DNA of 64,000 nt from contig NZ_CP020100.1 of the NCBI RefSeq assembly GCF_002056295.1, positions 1,945,501 through 2,009,500 of the forward strand. The letters are read 5' to 3'. Below are positions 30,418 through 39,343 of this stretch, piece after piece. Source of the stretch: Halopseudomonas phragmitis (GTDB lineage: Bacteria > Pseudomonadota > Gammaproteobacteria > Pseudomonadales > Pseudomonadaceae). How positions within the stretch are numbered: position 1 is the first letter of the stretch; every line of letters begins with the position of its first letter. The translations under genes and the position numbers were made by a program. The notes below the pieces were generated by a model that was given only the letters and a program-made list of their open reading frames with translations, was not told the DNA's origin and searched no databases.

Positions 30418-31761
30418 TTATTTCAAACCCAGTTTGTGTTCCAGATAGTGAATGTTCACGCCGCCCTTGCAGAACCCAGGGTCGCGGACCAGTTCACGGT
30501 GCAGCTCGGTGTTGGTCTTGATACCGTCCACCACCAACTCGTCGATGGCGTTGCGCATCCGGGCCAGAGCCTCGTCGCGGGTTGCACCATAGGTGATCAG
30601 CTTGCCAACCAGCGAGTCGTAGTTCGGCGGTACCTTGTAGCCGCTGTACAGGTGCGAGTCGACCCGCACGCCGTTGCCGCCTGGAGCATGGAAGAATGTC
30701 ACGGTACCGGGGCTGGGCATGAAGGTTTTCGGGTCTTCAGCGTTGATCCGGCACTCGATGGCATGTCCAAAGACCTTTACCTGGTCCTGGGTGATGCTCA
30801 GCTTGTTGCCGGCGGCGACCAGGATCTGCTCCTTGACGATATCGATGCCGGTGACCATCTCCGAAACCGGGTGCTCGACCTGGACGCGGGTGTTCATCTC
30901 GATGAAGTAGAAGCGACCGTCTTCATAGAGGAACTCGAAGGTGCCGGCGCCACGGTAGCCAAGATCGATACAGGCCTTGACGCAGCGGGCCTGGACTTCG
31001 GCCCGGGCCTTCTCGTCGATGCCCGGGGCTGGGGCTTCCTCGATGATTTTCTGGTGTCGGCGTTGCAGCGAGCAGTCACGATCTCCCAGGTGAACGGCGT
31101 TGCCCTGGCCATCGGAAAGCACCTGGACTTCAACGTGACGCGGGTTGGTCAGGAACTTTTCCAGATAAACCATCGGGTTGCCGAAGGCGGCACCGGCTTC
31201 GGTCCGGGTCAGGCGGATCGATTTGAGCAGATCCTCTTCCTGGTGCACCACACGCATGCCGCGCCCGCCGCCGCCACCGGCGGCCTTGATGATCACCGGA
31301 TAGCCGACCTGGCGACCGATTTCCAGGCAGCGCTGGTCATCGTCTTCCGGCAGCGGGCCATCAGAGCCCGGCACCGTAGGAACGCCGGCCTTCTTCATTG
31401 CTTCGATCGCCGAGACCTTGTCGCCCATCAGCCGAATCACCTCGGCGCTGGGGCCGATAAAGGTGAAGCCGGAGCGCTCAACCTGCTCGGCGAAGTCGGC
31501 ACGTTCGGCCAGGAAACCATAGCCGGGGTGAATGCCGTCGGCGCCGGTGACTTCGGCGGCGCTGATGATCGCCGGGATGTTCAGGTAGGACTCGGTGGCA
31601 TTGGCTGGGCCGATACAGACGGTTTCGTCGGCCAGTGCCAGGTGCATGAGTTCACGGTCAGCCGTGGAGTGCACGGCCACAGTTTTCAACCCCAGTTCCT
31701 TGCAGGCACGAATGACGCGCAGGGCAATTTCACCGCGGTTGGCAATCAGGACTTTTTGCAT
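30418..31761 (-). CDS. accC: Acetyl-CoA carboxylase, biotin carboxylase subunit AccC
   Basis: Carboxylates the biotin of AccB with ATP and bicarbonate in the first step of fatty-acid synthesis. The 447-residue protein has the N-terminal domain ([20 protein letters not shown]), the ATP-grasp domain with the glycine-rich [13 protein letters not shown], the [18 protein letters not shown] active-site region and the C-terminal barrel. It follows accB by 19 bases and ends before a strong terminator. Confidence 0.98.
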   Translation of the reverse strand: MQKVLIANRGEIALRVIRACKELGLKTVAVHSTADRELMHLALADETVCIGPANATESYLNIPAIISAAEVTGADGIHPGYGFLAERADFAEQVERSGFTFIGPSAEVIRLMGDKVSAIEAMKKAGVPTVPGSDGPLPEDDDQRCLEIGRQVGYPVIIKAAGGGGGRGMRVVHQEEDLLKSIRLTRTEAGAAFGNPMVYLEKFLTNPRHVEVQVLSDGQGNAVHLGDRDCSLQRRHQKIIEEAPAPGIDEKARAEVQARCVKACIDLGYRGAGTFEFLYEDGRFYFIEMNTRVQVEHPVSEMVTGIDIVKEQILVAAGNKLSITQDQVKVFGHAIECRINAEDPKTFMPSPGTVTFFHAPGGNGVRVDSHLYSGYKVPPNYDSLVGKLITYGATRDEALARMRNAIDELVVDGIKTNTELHRELVRDPGFCKGGVNIHYLEHKLGLK

Positions 31762-31780
31762 CGCAGCCTCCGGTTTGGGC

Positions 31781-32239
31781 TCAGGCGATGCTGAACAGGG
31801 GTTGATCGAATTCCACCGGCTGACCGTTATCGACCAGGATGGCCTGGATCACGCCGCTCTTGTCGGCCTCGATGTGGTTCATCATCTTCATGGCTTCAAC
31901 GATACACAGGACATCGCCTGCCTTGACGGTCTGGCCAACTTCGGCGAAGGACGGTGCCGACGGTGAGGGCGAGCGATAGAAAGTGCCAACCATCGGCGAG
32001 CGAACCAGATGGCCGCTGGGCTCGGTAGCTGGGGCTTCTGCGGCCGGAGCAGCAGCGGCAGCTGGCGCTGCTGGCGCGGCGGCTACCGGGGCCGGCGGAG
32101 CGTAGAATTGCTGGGGGGCGGCAAGCTGCTTGCTGTGGCGGCTGATACGGACTGATTCCTCACCCTCGTGAATTTCCAGTTCGTCGATGCCGGACTCTTC
32201 CAGAAGTTCGATCAGTTTCTTGACTTTGCGGATATCCAT
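31781..32239 (-). CDS. accB: Biotin carboxyl carrier protein AccB
   Basis: Carries the biotin cofactor between AccC and the carboxyltransferase. The 152-residue protein begins [18 protein letters not shown], has an Ala/Pro-rich swinging linker (about 45-72) and a C-terminal biotinyl domain with the modified Lys in EAMKM and the thumb-like PSPSAPSF insertion. The ATG at 32239 is downstream of GGAG; the frame opens further upstream without homology. It lies between aroQ and accC. Confidence 0.97.
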   Translation of the reverse strand: MDIRKVKKLIELLEESGIDELEIHEGEESVRISRHSKQLAAPQQFYAPPAPVAAAPAAPAAAAAPAAEAPATEPSGHLVRSPMVGTFYRSPSPSAPSFAEVGQTVKAGDVLCIVEAMKMMNHIEADKSGVIQAILVDNGQPVEFDQPLFSIA

Positions 32240-32279
32240 TGGTGCTTGCACTCCAGAGCTGTAGGGTGGCGTAGATTGT

Positions 32280-32726
32280 TCAGTTACGTTGTTCAATGTT
32301 GTGTATTGCCGCTTCCAGGGCCAGTTCGTACCCTTGAGCGCCGAGCCCGCAAATCACGCCCTCGGCAACATCCGAGAAGTACGAGTGATGGCGGAACGCT
32401 TCGCGTTTATACACGTTGGATAAATGCACTTCGATGAATGGGATGCTCACAGCCAGCAATGCGTCACGTATTGCCACGCTGGTATGTGTAAAAGCAGCCG
32501 GATTGATGATGATGAAGTCGATGGCTTCATCGCGCGCGGCATGAATGCGTTCGATCAGTTCGTGTTCGGCGTTGCTTTGCAGGTTCAGCAAATGGTGGCC
32601 AAGTGCGGTGGCGCGTTCGCGCAGGCGCTGGTTGATCTGTTCCAGCGTGGTTGCGCCGTAGACGCCCGGTTCACGGGTGCCGAGCAAATTCAGGTTGGGG
32701 CCGTGCAGGACCAGAATGCTAGCCAT
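32280..32726 (-). CDS. aroQ: Type II 3-dehydroquinate dehydratase AroQ
   Basis: Converts 3-dehydroquinate to 3-dehydroshikimate. The 148-residue length and motifs are those of the type II dodecamer: [20 protein letters not shown] with the catalytic Tyr, the [11 protein letters not shown] region and [17 protein letters not shown] with the catalytic His. The ATG at 32726 lies 9 bases after GGA and starts at the conserved [11 protein letters not shown]; five upstream codons are ignored. It leads the aroQ-accB-accC operon. Confidence 0.96.
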   Translation of the reverse strand: MASILVLHGPNLNLLGTREPGVYGATTLEQINQRLRERATALGHHLLNLQSNAEHELIERIHAARDEAIDFIIINPAAFTHTSVAIRDALLAVSIPFIEVHLSNVYKREAFRHHSYFSDVAEGVICGLGAQGYELALEAAIHNIEQRN

Positions 32727-32756
32727 TAGTTGTTGTTCCATGAATGGCGACAGTGG

Positions 32757-32770
32757 TGACCCATGGGTCA
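32757..32770. promoter_or_regulatory. Perfect 14-bp palindrome upstream of aroQ
   Basis: TGACCCATGGGTCA is a complete palindrome 31 bases ahead of the aroQ start codon, in the region where the operon promoter must lie. It could be an operator for a dimeric repressor; no regulator is named by the sequence itself, and a chance palindrome cannot be excluded. Confidence 0.35.
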
Positions 32771-32865
32771 GTTATGGGCTGGAGTTTGCCGGAATCCTGG
32801 CGCGCTGTCCAGAATCAGTCGATTGCCACCAGATACCGGCATGATGCCCGCATGTACGCCGAAAA

Positions 32866-34668
32866 TTATCCTTGTGGGATAGCACTCAGGCGGCTGGTGA
32901 AGGTCTCAAGATCGACCTCGCCCTGCAGGCGCAGGGCGCGCAGTTCCTGCCCTGCAGGGTCATAGAACAGAAACGCCGGCGGGCCGAACAGTTGCTGCTC
33001 GCTAAGCCATTGGCGCTGGTCGGCGCTGTTGCTGGTCAGATCGAGCTTGATGCGGGCAAAACCCTCCAGCTGCTGGCGCACCTGGGGTTGATTGAGGACC
33101 TGGCGTTCGATGATCTTGCAACTGATACACCAGTCGGCGTACAGCTCGATGACGGCTGGACGGTTCAGGGCTTTGGCCTGAGCCAGTTCACGAGCGATGC
33201 CGGCCTGATCATCGACCAGGGTAAAAAAACCGCTGTTATTGCTGCCGGCAGGAGCAATGCTGCCAGTCAGTGGCGCCAGTGGGCGCAGCGGGTCATTGCC
33301 GCCGGCCAGTGCACCGAATAGCGCAGCCGCAGCGTATACCGCCGCAAGCAGCGACAGGGTCTGGGCGATGCGCCCACCAGCGCCATGCGGCATGCGATCG
33401 AACAGGCCCAGACGCACCGCCAAGCCAGCGGCCAGAGCAGCCCACAACGCCAGGCTCAGAGGGCCAGGTATGACTCGCTCCAGTAGCCAGATGGCGACAC
33501 CGAGCAAGCCGAAGCCAAAGATATGCTTGACCGTGACCAGCCAGGGGCCGGAGCGGGGTAGTAGGGCGCTGCCGAAAATCGCCACCAGCAGCAGCGGCAG
33601 GCCCATGCCCAGAGCCAAAGCGAACAAGCTGGCGGCGCCGCCCACGGCATCGCCGGTCGCGCTGATGTAGACCAGGGCGCCGGCCAGGGGCGCGGAGATG
33701 CATGGTGACACTACCAGGGTCGACAGCACGCCCAGCAGGGCTGCACCAGTCAGCGAGCCACCGCGGGTGCGGCTGCCCAGGCGCTCCAATGGTTCACGCA
33801 CCATGGCTGGCAGGCGCAGCTCGAATACCCCGAACATGGCCAGCGCGAACAGGCTGAAGAACGCGGCGAAAGTACCCAGAACCCAGGCCGACTGCAATCG
33901 CGCCTGAATGTTCAGCGCCGCGCCGAACAGCCCGATCAGGGCGCCGATCAGGGCAAAGCTGATGGCCATGGCCAGTACATAACTGAGCGCCAGGGCACAG
34001 GCGCGAAACCGGTCGATATCCTGGCGGCCGAGCACCAGGCTGGACAGAATCGGCAGCATGGGCAGGACGCAGGGGGTGAAGGTCAGCCCCAGTCCGGCGA
34101 GGAAGAACAGCAGCAGCGCCCAGCCCAGTTGCTGGTTGTCGAGCAGGCCCTGAAAAACTCCGGAACCGGCGGCCGGCAGAGTGGGTTCTGCTCCTGCTCC
34201 AGGCAGATTCAGCAGCACGGTTTCCGGTGGGTAGCACAGGCCGGCGTCGGCGCAGCCCTGGAAGTCAACCCGCAGTTGCCGGCCCGGTTGGGTGCCGGCG
34301 CTCAGCCGCAGTTCGACCTGCAACTGGTTGTAGTAGACCTCGACATCACCAAAGAACTCGTCGGTCTTGTGCAGGCCGTCGGGCAGCAGGACCTGCTGGA
34401 TCGACTGGCTGCCGCCCTGGAGCTGGAAATCCAGCCGGTGACGGTAGAGATAGTATTCGGGCGCGATTTCAAAGATGAGCACAATGCGCTCGGCGTCGGC
34501 TTCGACAATACCCGGGCGGAAAGCTTCATGGACTGGCAGAAAGTTGGCCTGACCGCCGCTGCCATCAAGCAGCCCGAGCGCGCCTGTACTGCTCTGGCTG
34601 AAGGGGTTGGCTTGGGCCAGACCGGCGAAGGTCAGCCAGCAAATCAGTAGAAGGCGTAACAACTGCAT
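32866..34668 (-). CDS. dsbD: Thiol:disulfide interchange protein DsbD
   Basis: Moves reducing power from cytoplasmic thioredoxin across the inner membrane to periplasmic DsbC-type proteins and cytochrome c maturation. The 600-residue protein has a signal peptide (cut near AQA-NP), the alpha domain with Cys139 and Cys145, an eight-helix core with the redox pair Cys200 (TFTPC) and Cys323 (VVSPC), and a C-terminal thioredoxin-like domain with Cys514/Cys517 in DWCISC. All six redox cysteines are present. The ATG at 34668 is the one before a signal peptide; the open frame upstream is not coding. Confidence 0.96.
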   Translation of the reverse strand: MQLLRLLLICWLTFAGLAQANPFSQSSTGALGLLDGSGGQANFLPVHEAFRPGIVEADAERIVLIFEIAPEYYLYRHRLDFQLQGGSQSIQQVLLPDGLHKTDEFFGDVEVYYNQLQVELRLSAGTQPGRQLRVDFQGCADAGLCYPPETVLLNLPGAGAEPTLPAAGSGVFQGLLDNQQLGWALLLFFLAGLGLTFTPCVLPMLPILSSLVLGRQDIDRFRACALALSYVLAMAISFALIGALIGLFGAALNIQARLQSAWVLGTFAAFFSLFALAMFGVFELRLPAMVREPLERLGSRTRGGSLTGAALLGVLSTLVVSPCISAPLAGALVYISATGDAVGGAASLFALALGMGLPLLLVAIFGSALLPRSGPWLVTVKHIFGFGLLGVAIWLLERVIPGPLSLALWAALAAGLAVRLGLFDRMPHGAGGRIAQTLSLLAAVYAAAALFGALAGGNDPLRPLAPLTGSIAPAGSNNSGFFTLVDDQAGIARELAQAKALNRPAVIELYADWCISCKIIERQVLNQPQVRQQLEGFARIKLDLTSNSADQRQWLSEQQLFGPPAFLFYDPAGQELRALRLQGEVDLETFTSRLSAIPQG

Positions 34669-34834
34669 GGGGTATCCGAGTTTTGAGTTGTTGCCATCAT
34701 ATCGAGTTGCGCAGGCTCTGCCGAGAGGCAATCTGTCCCAGGCTGTTTCCGGGCGCAGCGGCAATGGGGTGCGGGACACGGCAGTAGGCCTTGGGAGATG
34801 ATATCCTGTTGTCGGATAACAAGGGAGAGTGGCG

Positions 34835-35827
34835 ATGAAATTTGCCAAGCGTTCCATGCAGGACGCCAATGAGCGTCTTGGAGACAGTCTGGAGTCAGCA
34901 CGGGCCTGGCTGGGTGGGCCGTTGATCAGCAAGCTGCTGGGGCTCGTGGTACTGGCCTATGTACTACTGTGCCTGCTGCTGGGCTGGTATTGGAGTCGTG
35001 AGCCGGGCCTTGAGCCGCTGGTTACTGCGCGTGAGGCGCGAGTCGAGGGCGAGTTGACCGTGCAGACCTTGCAGGCGGTGATGACAACGCTGCTGGACAA
35101 ACCTGGCGGATTCATCAGCAACGACATCATGCCGCCCGGATTGATGATGGACAACATGCCGAACTGGGAGTTTGGTGTGCTGGTGCAGGTGCGCGACATG
35201 ACCCGGGCACTGCGCCGTGATATGGCCCGCTCGCAGTCACAATCGACTGAAGACCGTGATTTGGCGCGGGCCGAGCCGCGCTTTCATTTTGACAACAAGA
35301 GCTGGGCCATGCCCGCCAGTGAAAGTGAGTACCGTGACGGGCTGCGCGCGCTGGCCAGCTATGAACAGCGTCTGCAACAGGGCGATGCAGCCTTTTATCC
35401 CCGAGCCGACAGTCTGGCCAGTTGGCTGGGTGATGTCAGCACCCGGCTCGGTTCGCTGTCGCAGCGACTGTCGGCCAGTGTCGGTCGCGAACCTTTGAGC
35501 GATAGTGGGCGCGCGCGTGAACGTACACCCTGGACCCAAATCGACGATGTGTTTTATGAGGCGCGGGGCACCTCCTGGGCGTTGGTTCACCTGTTGCGGG
35601 CGGTGGAGCAGGACTATGCCGAGGTGCTGGGCAAAAAGAATGCCCAGGTCAGCCTGCAGCAGATCATTCGCGATCTGGAGGCGACTCAGGCGCCGCTATG
35701 GAGCCCTATGGTGCTCAACGGTAGCGGCTTCGGGGTGCTGGCCAATCATTCGCTGGTCATGGCCAATTACCTGTCGCGGGCCAATGCTGCGCTTATCGAT
35801 CTGCGTCGTCTGCTGGAGCAGGGCTGA
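34835..35827 (+). CDS. DUF2333 inner-membrane protein
   Basis: A 330-residue protein of unknown function with one N-terminal membrane helix (LLGLVVLAYVLLCLLLGWYW, about 34-53) and a long soluble region predicted to face the periplasm, with the conserved stretch GGFISNDIMPPGLMMDNMPNWEFG and a C-terminal ALIDLRRLLEQG. DUF2333 proteins are found across gammaproteobacteria, often beside the Nudix gene that follows here. GGGAG at 34823-34827 supports ATG 34835 over the GTG at 34829. It is divergent from dsbD. Confidence 0.87.
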   Translation: MKFAKRSMQDANERLGDSLESARAWLGGPLISKLLGLVVLAYVLLCLLLGWYWSREPGLEPLVTAREARVEGELTVQTLQAVMTTLLDKPGGFISNDIMPPGLMMDNMPNWEFGVLVQVRDMTRALRRDMARSQSQSTEDRDLARAEPRFHFDNKSWAMPASESEYRDGLRALASYEQRLQQGDAAFYPRADSLASWLGDVSTRLGSLSQRLSASVGREPLSDSGRARERTPWTQIDDVFYEARGTSWALVHLLRAVEQDYAEVLGKKNAQVSLQQIIRDLEATQAPLWSPMVLNGSGFGVLANHSLVMANYLSRANAALIDLRRLLEQG

Positions 35828-35829
35828 GC

Positions 35830-36366
35830 GTGGATAGTCGGAAAATCGATGCCTATCTGGCCCGCTCGGCGGCTGAGCAGGTGCTCAGTGTCGATGAGCA
35901 GGATCAGCCGCTGGCGCAGGTCAGTCGGGCGCAGGTTCAGAGCGAGCGACTGATTACCCGCTGTACCTACATCTTCGTGTTCAATGCGACCGGGCAGCTG
36001 TGCCTGCATCAGCGCACTCTGCACAAGCGGCTCTATCCGGGGTATTGGGATGTCGCCGCAGGCGGTCTGGTGGCTGCCGGGGAAAGTTATCTTGAGGGCG
36101 CCCGGCGCGAACTGGCTGAGGAGCTGGGGGTGGCCGGGGTCGATTTGCACAGCCATGGGCGGTTTTTCTACGATGCCCCGGAAAGTCGGTTGTGGGGTGC
36201 AGTATTCAGTTGTCGCTGGGATGGCCCGATTGAAATGCAGCCGGAAGAGGTGCTGGCGGTGCGCTGGATTGATCTGGACACAGACTGGCGCCAGGATGAT
36301 GAACGTTATACCCCGGACTCGCTGCTGGCTCTGGAGCGTTGGCGGGCCGGGCAGTTGCTGGAATGA
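35830..36366 (+). CDS. Nudix hydrolase, YfcD-like
   Basis: A 178-residue Nudix protein. The Nudix box is intact: GGLVAAGESYLEGARRELAEELGV fits G(x5)E(x7)REuxEExGu. The N-terminal SVDEQDQPL segment and the downstream WIDLD pattern resemble YfcD and isopentenyl-diphosphate isomerase-like Nudix enzymes, whose exact substrate is uncertain. It begins with GTG at 35830, three bases after the DUF2333 stop, so the two are cotranscribed. Confidence 0.87.
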   Translation: MDSRKIDAYLARSAAEQVLSVDEQDQPLAQVSRAQVQSERLITRCTYIFVFNATGQLCLHQRTLHKRLYPGYWDVAAGGLVAAGESYLEGARRELAEELGVAGVDLHSHGRFFYDAPESRLWGAVFSCRWDGPIEMQPEEVLAVRWIDLDTDWRQDDERYTPDSLLALERWRAGQLLE

Positions 36367-36370
36367 ATAG

Positions 36371-36739
36371 ATGAAAAAAGCCAAAGGACTCGAGGCCCTC
36401 GGTGGCCTGGTGTACTCAACCGATGCTGGGCGCATGTGTCCTGACTGTCGCCAACCGACCGAGCAGTGCTGCTGCGGCCAGGCCGAGATGCCCTCGGGAG
36501 ATGGGGTGGTACGGGTTCGGCGCGAGACCAAGGGGCGTGGTGGCAAGACCGTGACCACAGTCAGTGGTGTCTTATTGGCTGGCGATGAGCTGAAGACACT
36601 GGCCAAGCGTCTGAAAAACCGCTGTGGCTGTGGCGGTGCAGTCAAGGATGGGGTGATCGAGATTCAGGGTGACAAGGCCGAGCTGGTCTGTGAGCTGCTG
36701 ACAGCCGAAGGTTTCAAGGTCAAGCGCGCCGGAGGCTGA
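36371..36739 (+). CDS. SUI1/YciH-family translation factor homologue
   Basis: A 122-residue protein with a Cys-rich N-terminal zinc-ribbon-like part (CPDCRQ...CCCG, about 23-36) and the SUI1/eIF1 fold (RRETKGRGGKTVTTVSGV, then LKNRCGCGGAVKDG and IEIQGDK). YciH of E. coli has eIF1-like effects on initiation fidelity and stress translation, so a similar role is likely. It starts 4 bases after the Nudix stop and its own stop overlaps the MATE gene by one base (TGATG). Confidence 0.9.
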   Translation: MKKAKGLEALGGLVYSTDAGRMCPDCRQPTEQCCCGQAEMPSGDGVVRVRRETKGRGGKTVTTVSGVLLAGDELKTLAKRLKNRCGCGGAVKDGVIEIQGDKAELVCELLTAEGFKVKRAGG

Positions 36740-38103
36740 TGAGCTTGACCTTGAGTCTGCGTAGCTGGCGCCAAGCCTGGCGCGATCGTGAAACCCAGCG
36801 CAAAGTCTGGGGGCTGGCCACGCCAATGATCCTGTCCAATATCAGCGTGCCGCTGGTGGGACTGGTCGATACTGCGGTAATCGGTCACCTGGACGGAGCC
36901 CATTACCTGGGTGGAGTGGCGGTTGGCACTGCCTTGATCACCTTTGTGCTGTGGGCAGCCGGTTTCCTGCGCATGGGCACCACCGGCTTCGCCGCCCAGG
37001 CCTGCGGCAGCGGCGATGGTGATGGTATTCGCCGGGTCTTGTTACAACCGCTGTGGCTGGCCGTACTGATCGCGCTGGCGGTGCTGGTCTTGCAGGCGCC
37101 GTTGATTGCCGCAGGCCTGTACTTTATCGACAGCTCGCCCGAGCTGCTGGAGCAAGCCCGCCTGTATGTGGAAATCCGCCTGTGGAGTCTGCCGGCGGCG
37201 CTGGCCAATTTCGTCCTGGTGGGCTGGTTTATTGGTATGCAGCGCGGTCGGGCACCGTTGTATCTGCTGCTGACCGTCAATCTGAGTAACGTGCTGCTGG
37301 ACCTGCTGCTGGTAGTTGGCCTGGGTTGGGGCGTGGCTGGTGCAGCTCTGGCCACGGTGATCAGCGATTATCTGGGTTTGCTGCTGGGTTTGCTGTTGGT
37401 GCGCCAGTTGCTGGCCGAGCATCCGGGGCGACTGGACTGGCTGGCGGCGATCCGGCTACGCGGCGCGGCACCGTTGTTGCGGGTCAACCGCGACATTCTG
37501 ATCCGTACCCTGGCACTGGAACTGGTGTTCTACTTGTTGGTGCTGCAGGGTGCGCGCCAGGGCGATGCGGTGGTGGCGGCCAATGCGGTGTTATTGAACT
37601 TTCTGTTGCTGACCTCCCATGGCCTGGATGGCTTGGCCCATGCGGTCGAGGCGCTGGGAGGGCGTGCTCTGGGGCAGCGCAATCGTGCGGCTTTCAAGCG
37701 GGTGCTGGTGGTGACTCTGGGCTGGTCGCTGCTGGTTGGCGTGGGCTTTGTGTTGGCTTTCAGTCTGTTTGGCCCATGGATCATCAATCGCCTGACCAAT
37801 CTCGACGAGGTGCGTGCGGTGGCCCAGGCCTATTTGCCCTGGATGGCGTTGATGCCGCTGGTCGCGGTCTGGAGCTATCTGCTCGATGGGCTGTTTATTG
37901 GCGCGACTCGGGCTCGGGCGATGCGCAACAGCATGCTGCTGGCGGTATTCGGTCTGTATGTGCCGGTGGCCTGGCTGCTACGTGATAGCGGTAACCATGG
38001 CCTGTGGCTGGGCTTTCATCTGTTCATGCTGGCGCGTGGGGCCTTACTCGGTGGCTGGTTCGTCTATCTCTGGCGTCAGGATAGCTGGTTTCCCAAGTCG
38101 TAG
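36739..38103 (+). CDS. MATE-family efflux transporter, DinF-type
   Basis: A 454-residue polytopic protein with 12 predicted helices in the two six-helix bundles of the MATE fold. The start WGLATPMILSNISVPLVGLVD and the GTTGFAAQACG stretch are characteristic of the DinF branch, which exports toxic organic compounds in exchange for cations. The substrate cannot be read from sequence. It is the last gene of the DUF2333-Nudix-SUI1-MATE run and converges with cmoM after 31 bases with no clear terminator. Confidence 0.9.
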   Translation: MSLTLSLRSWRQAWRDRETQRKVWGLATPMILSNISVPLVGLVDTAVIGHLDGAHYLGGVAVGTALITFVLWAAGFLRMGTTGFAAQACGSGDGDGIRRVLLQPLWLAVLIALAVLVLQAPLIAAGLYFIDSSPELLEQARLYVEIRLWSLPAALANFVLVGWFIGMQRGRAPLYLLLTVNLSNVLLDLLLVVGLGWGVAGAALATVISDYLGLLLGLLLVRQLLAEHPGRLDWLAAIRLRGAAPLLRVNRDILIRTLALELVFYLLVLQGARQGDAVVAANAVLLNFLLLTSHGLDGLAHAVEALGGRALGQRNRAAFKRVLVVTLGWSLLVGVGFVLAFSLFGPWIINRLTNLDEVRAVAQAYLPWMALMPLVAVWSYLLDGLFIGATRARAMRNSMLLAVFGLYVPVAWLLRDSGNHGLWLGFHLFMLARGALLGGWFVYLWRQDSWFPKS

Positions 38104-38134
38104 GTGCTGTGGCCGGCGCTCACGCTGGCGGCGG

Positions 38135-38899
38135 TCACTGCGCCCGTAACCACCAATGCAGGTAGCGGCCCAGGTGCTGGTAAGCCGGGTGGCGGCTGTA
38201 GATCAGTTCTTCGCGTATCAGGTCTTCGCTGCTGGCCTGTTGTTGCCAGTGTGGCGGCATGTAGTCATAAAACACCCGGATACCACTAGCCTGCTGTTTG
38301 TGCAGGCCCGCCTGGCTAGCCCACTGCTGGACCTCGCGCGGGTCCAGCGGGTGTTGTGGGGTCAGGCCGCGCTGGCCGACGCCCGCCAACTGTTGGCGCT
38401 CAAGTTTGCGAAACTGGCCCTTGATCAGGTTGCGGTAGATCAGTGCGTCACGGTTGTAGAATGCCAGCGACAGGGCCCCTTGCGGGTTGAGCAGGGCACG
38501 TAGGTGGTGCAGGGCCTGATGTGGGGCGGCCAGCCATTCCAGTACGGCATGACAGATGACCAGGTCGAATGTTTGCCCCTGGGCCGGCAGTTCCTGCAGC
38601 GGCAATGGCCAGTAAGCCGTTGCGGGGGTGCCGGCCGCTTGCAGGCGTTGCTCAGCGGCTGTCAGCATTTCACTGGCGGGCTCGCTGACGGTGACCTGAT
38701 GTCCCTGTGCGGCCAGCCAGGCACTGATGTGGCCAAGCCCGGCCCCTACGTCCAGAATCCGCAGGGGCCGTGCCGGCAGCTCTGCCAGCCACTCCTGCAG
38801 GTCGCGGGTCAGTACGGCCAGACGAATGGCACCCTTGGGGCCAGCATAGATTTTCTGCGCCAGATGACTGCTCAGTTGGTCAAAATAGCGGTCGTCCAT
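38135..38899 (-). CDS. cmoM: tRNA 5-carboxymethoxyuridine methyltransferase CmoM
   Basis: Makes the methyl ester of cmo5U34 in wobble-uridine tRNAs. The 254-residue class I SAM methyltransferase has the nucleotide-binding motif ILDVGAGLGHIS, acidic VSEPASEM, the ICHAVLEWLA motif that closely follows E. coli CmoM, and the C-terminal GIRVFYDYMPP and YQHLGRYLHWW segments. The start ATG at 38899 begins at the conserved RYFD. It stands next to an inverted-repeat element at its 5' end. Confidence 0.9.
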   Translation of the reverse strand: MDDRYFDQLSSHLAQKIYAGPKGAIRLAVLTRDLQEWLAELPARPLRILDVGAGLGHISAWLAAQGHQVTVSEPASEMLTAAEQRLQAAGTPATAYWPLPLQELPAQGQTFDLVICHAVLEWLAAPHQALHHLRALLNPQGALSLAFYNRDALIYRNLIKGQFRKLERQQLAGVGQRGLTPQHPLDPREVQQWASQAGLHKQQASGIRVFYDYMPPHWQQQASSEDLIREELIYSRHPAYQHLGRYLHWWLRAQ

Positions 38900-38910
38900 G
38901 CTTGGCTCCT

Positions 38911-39215
38911 AAGAAAACACTGATTGATTACACGCAAGCTTAGTAGCCCGGTTGTCGCTGACCTGTTCTGGACTGTCGATGCCCTGGTCGAAAATTGCTC
39001 CTGCATTTTCGACACTTCCGCCATCCCTGGCGGTCGGACGGGCATCGTCAAGCCCCCCATGGGTGAGGCAAGCGTTTACGAAGCATGCTTCGTGCGCAGC
39101 CGAACGCCGACCGATCTGTGATCGGTTGGCCGGACCCGGAGGGGGTTCACGGCGTGTCCAGAACAGGTCCGCGACAATTGGGCTAACACCGAAACGATTT
39201 AATCAGTGTTCCTCT
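38911..39215. mobile_element. Palindrome-rich repeat element, long form (MITE-like)
   Basis: An intergenic unit of about 305 bp whose ends are inverted copies of AACACTGATT. The arms continue inward: 38952-38973 and 39156-39177 are 22-bp inverted repeats with one mismatch. The centre holds more hairpins: TCGAAAAT/ATTTTCGA (38987-39011), CCGCCA/TGGCGG (39018-39033), GATGCCC/GGGCATC, and the 16-bp palindrome ACGAAGCATGCTTCGT near 39078. Both ends match the 78-bp element at 44771-44848. No convincing protein is encoded, so it is a non-autonomous element or a structured RNA. It occupies most of the 440-base gap between cmoM and the ppa terminator. Confidence 0.7.
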
Positions 39216-39237
39216 AGCAGGTCTGTTATTCAGGCAT

Positions 39238-39265
39238 AAAAAAAGCCAGCTTGTGGCCGGCTTTT
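39238..39265 (-). terminator. Intrinsic terminator of ppa
   Basis: On the minus strand AAAAGCCGGC pairs with GCTGGCTTTT (one mismatch) around a 5-base loop and ends in seven T. It lies about 80 bases beyond the ppa stop, after a larger inverted repeat. Confidence 0.8.
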
Positions 39266-39267
39266 GG

Positions 39268-39331
39268 AGTGCCCTGTCCGCTAGGTTCGTTATCGCTTCA
39301 GAGCGGAGCTGAATGCAGCGGACAGGGCACT
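39268..39331 (-). other. 15-bp perfect inverted repeat in the ppa 3' region
   Basis: AGTGCCCTGTCCGCT (39268-39282) and its exact complement (39317-39331) would form a 15-bp stem with a 34-base loop that itself contains TTCAG/CTGAA. The structure lies between the ppa stop and its terminator, so the ppa mRNA would end in two consecutive hairpins. It is too far from a T-run to be the terminator itself. Confidence 0.7.
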
Positions 39332-39343
39332 GGGGCCGAACGC

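Noticed and set aside
30436-31794. 452-codon antisense open frame across accC
   Set aside because: Overlaps an unmistakable accC; Asp/Gly/His-rich product typical of antisense frames.
38872-39239. Short open frames inside the long repeat element
   Set aside because: No ribosome-binding site, frames cross the inverted arms, and translated arms are simply complementary versions of one another.
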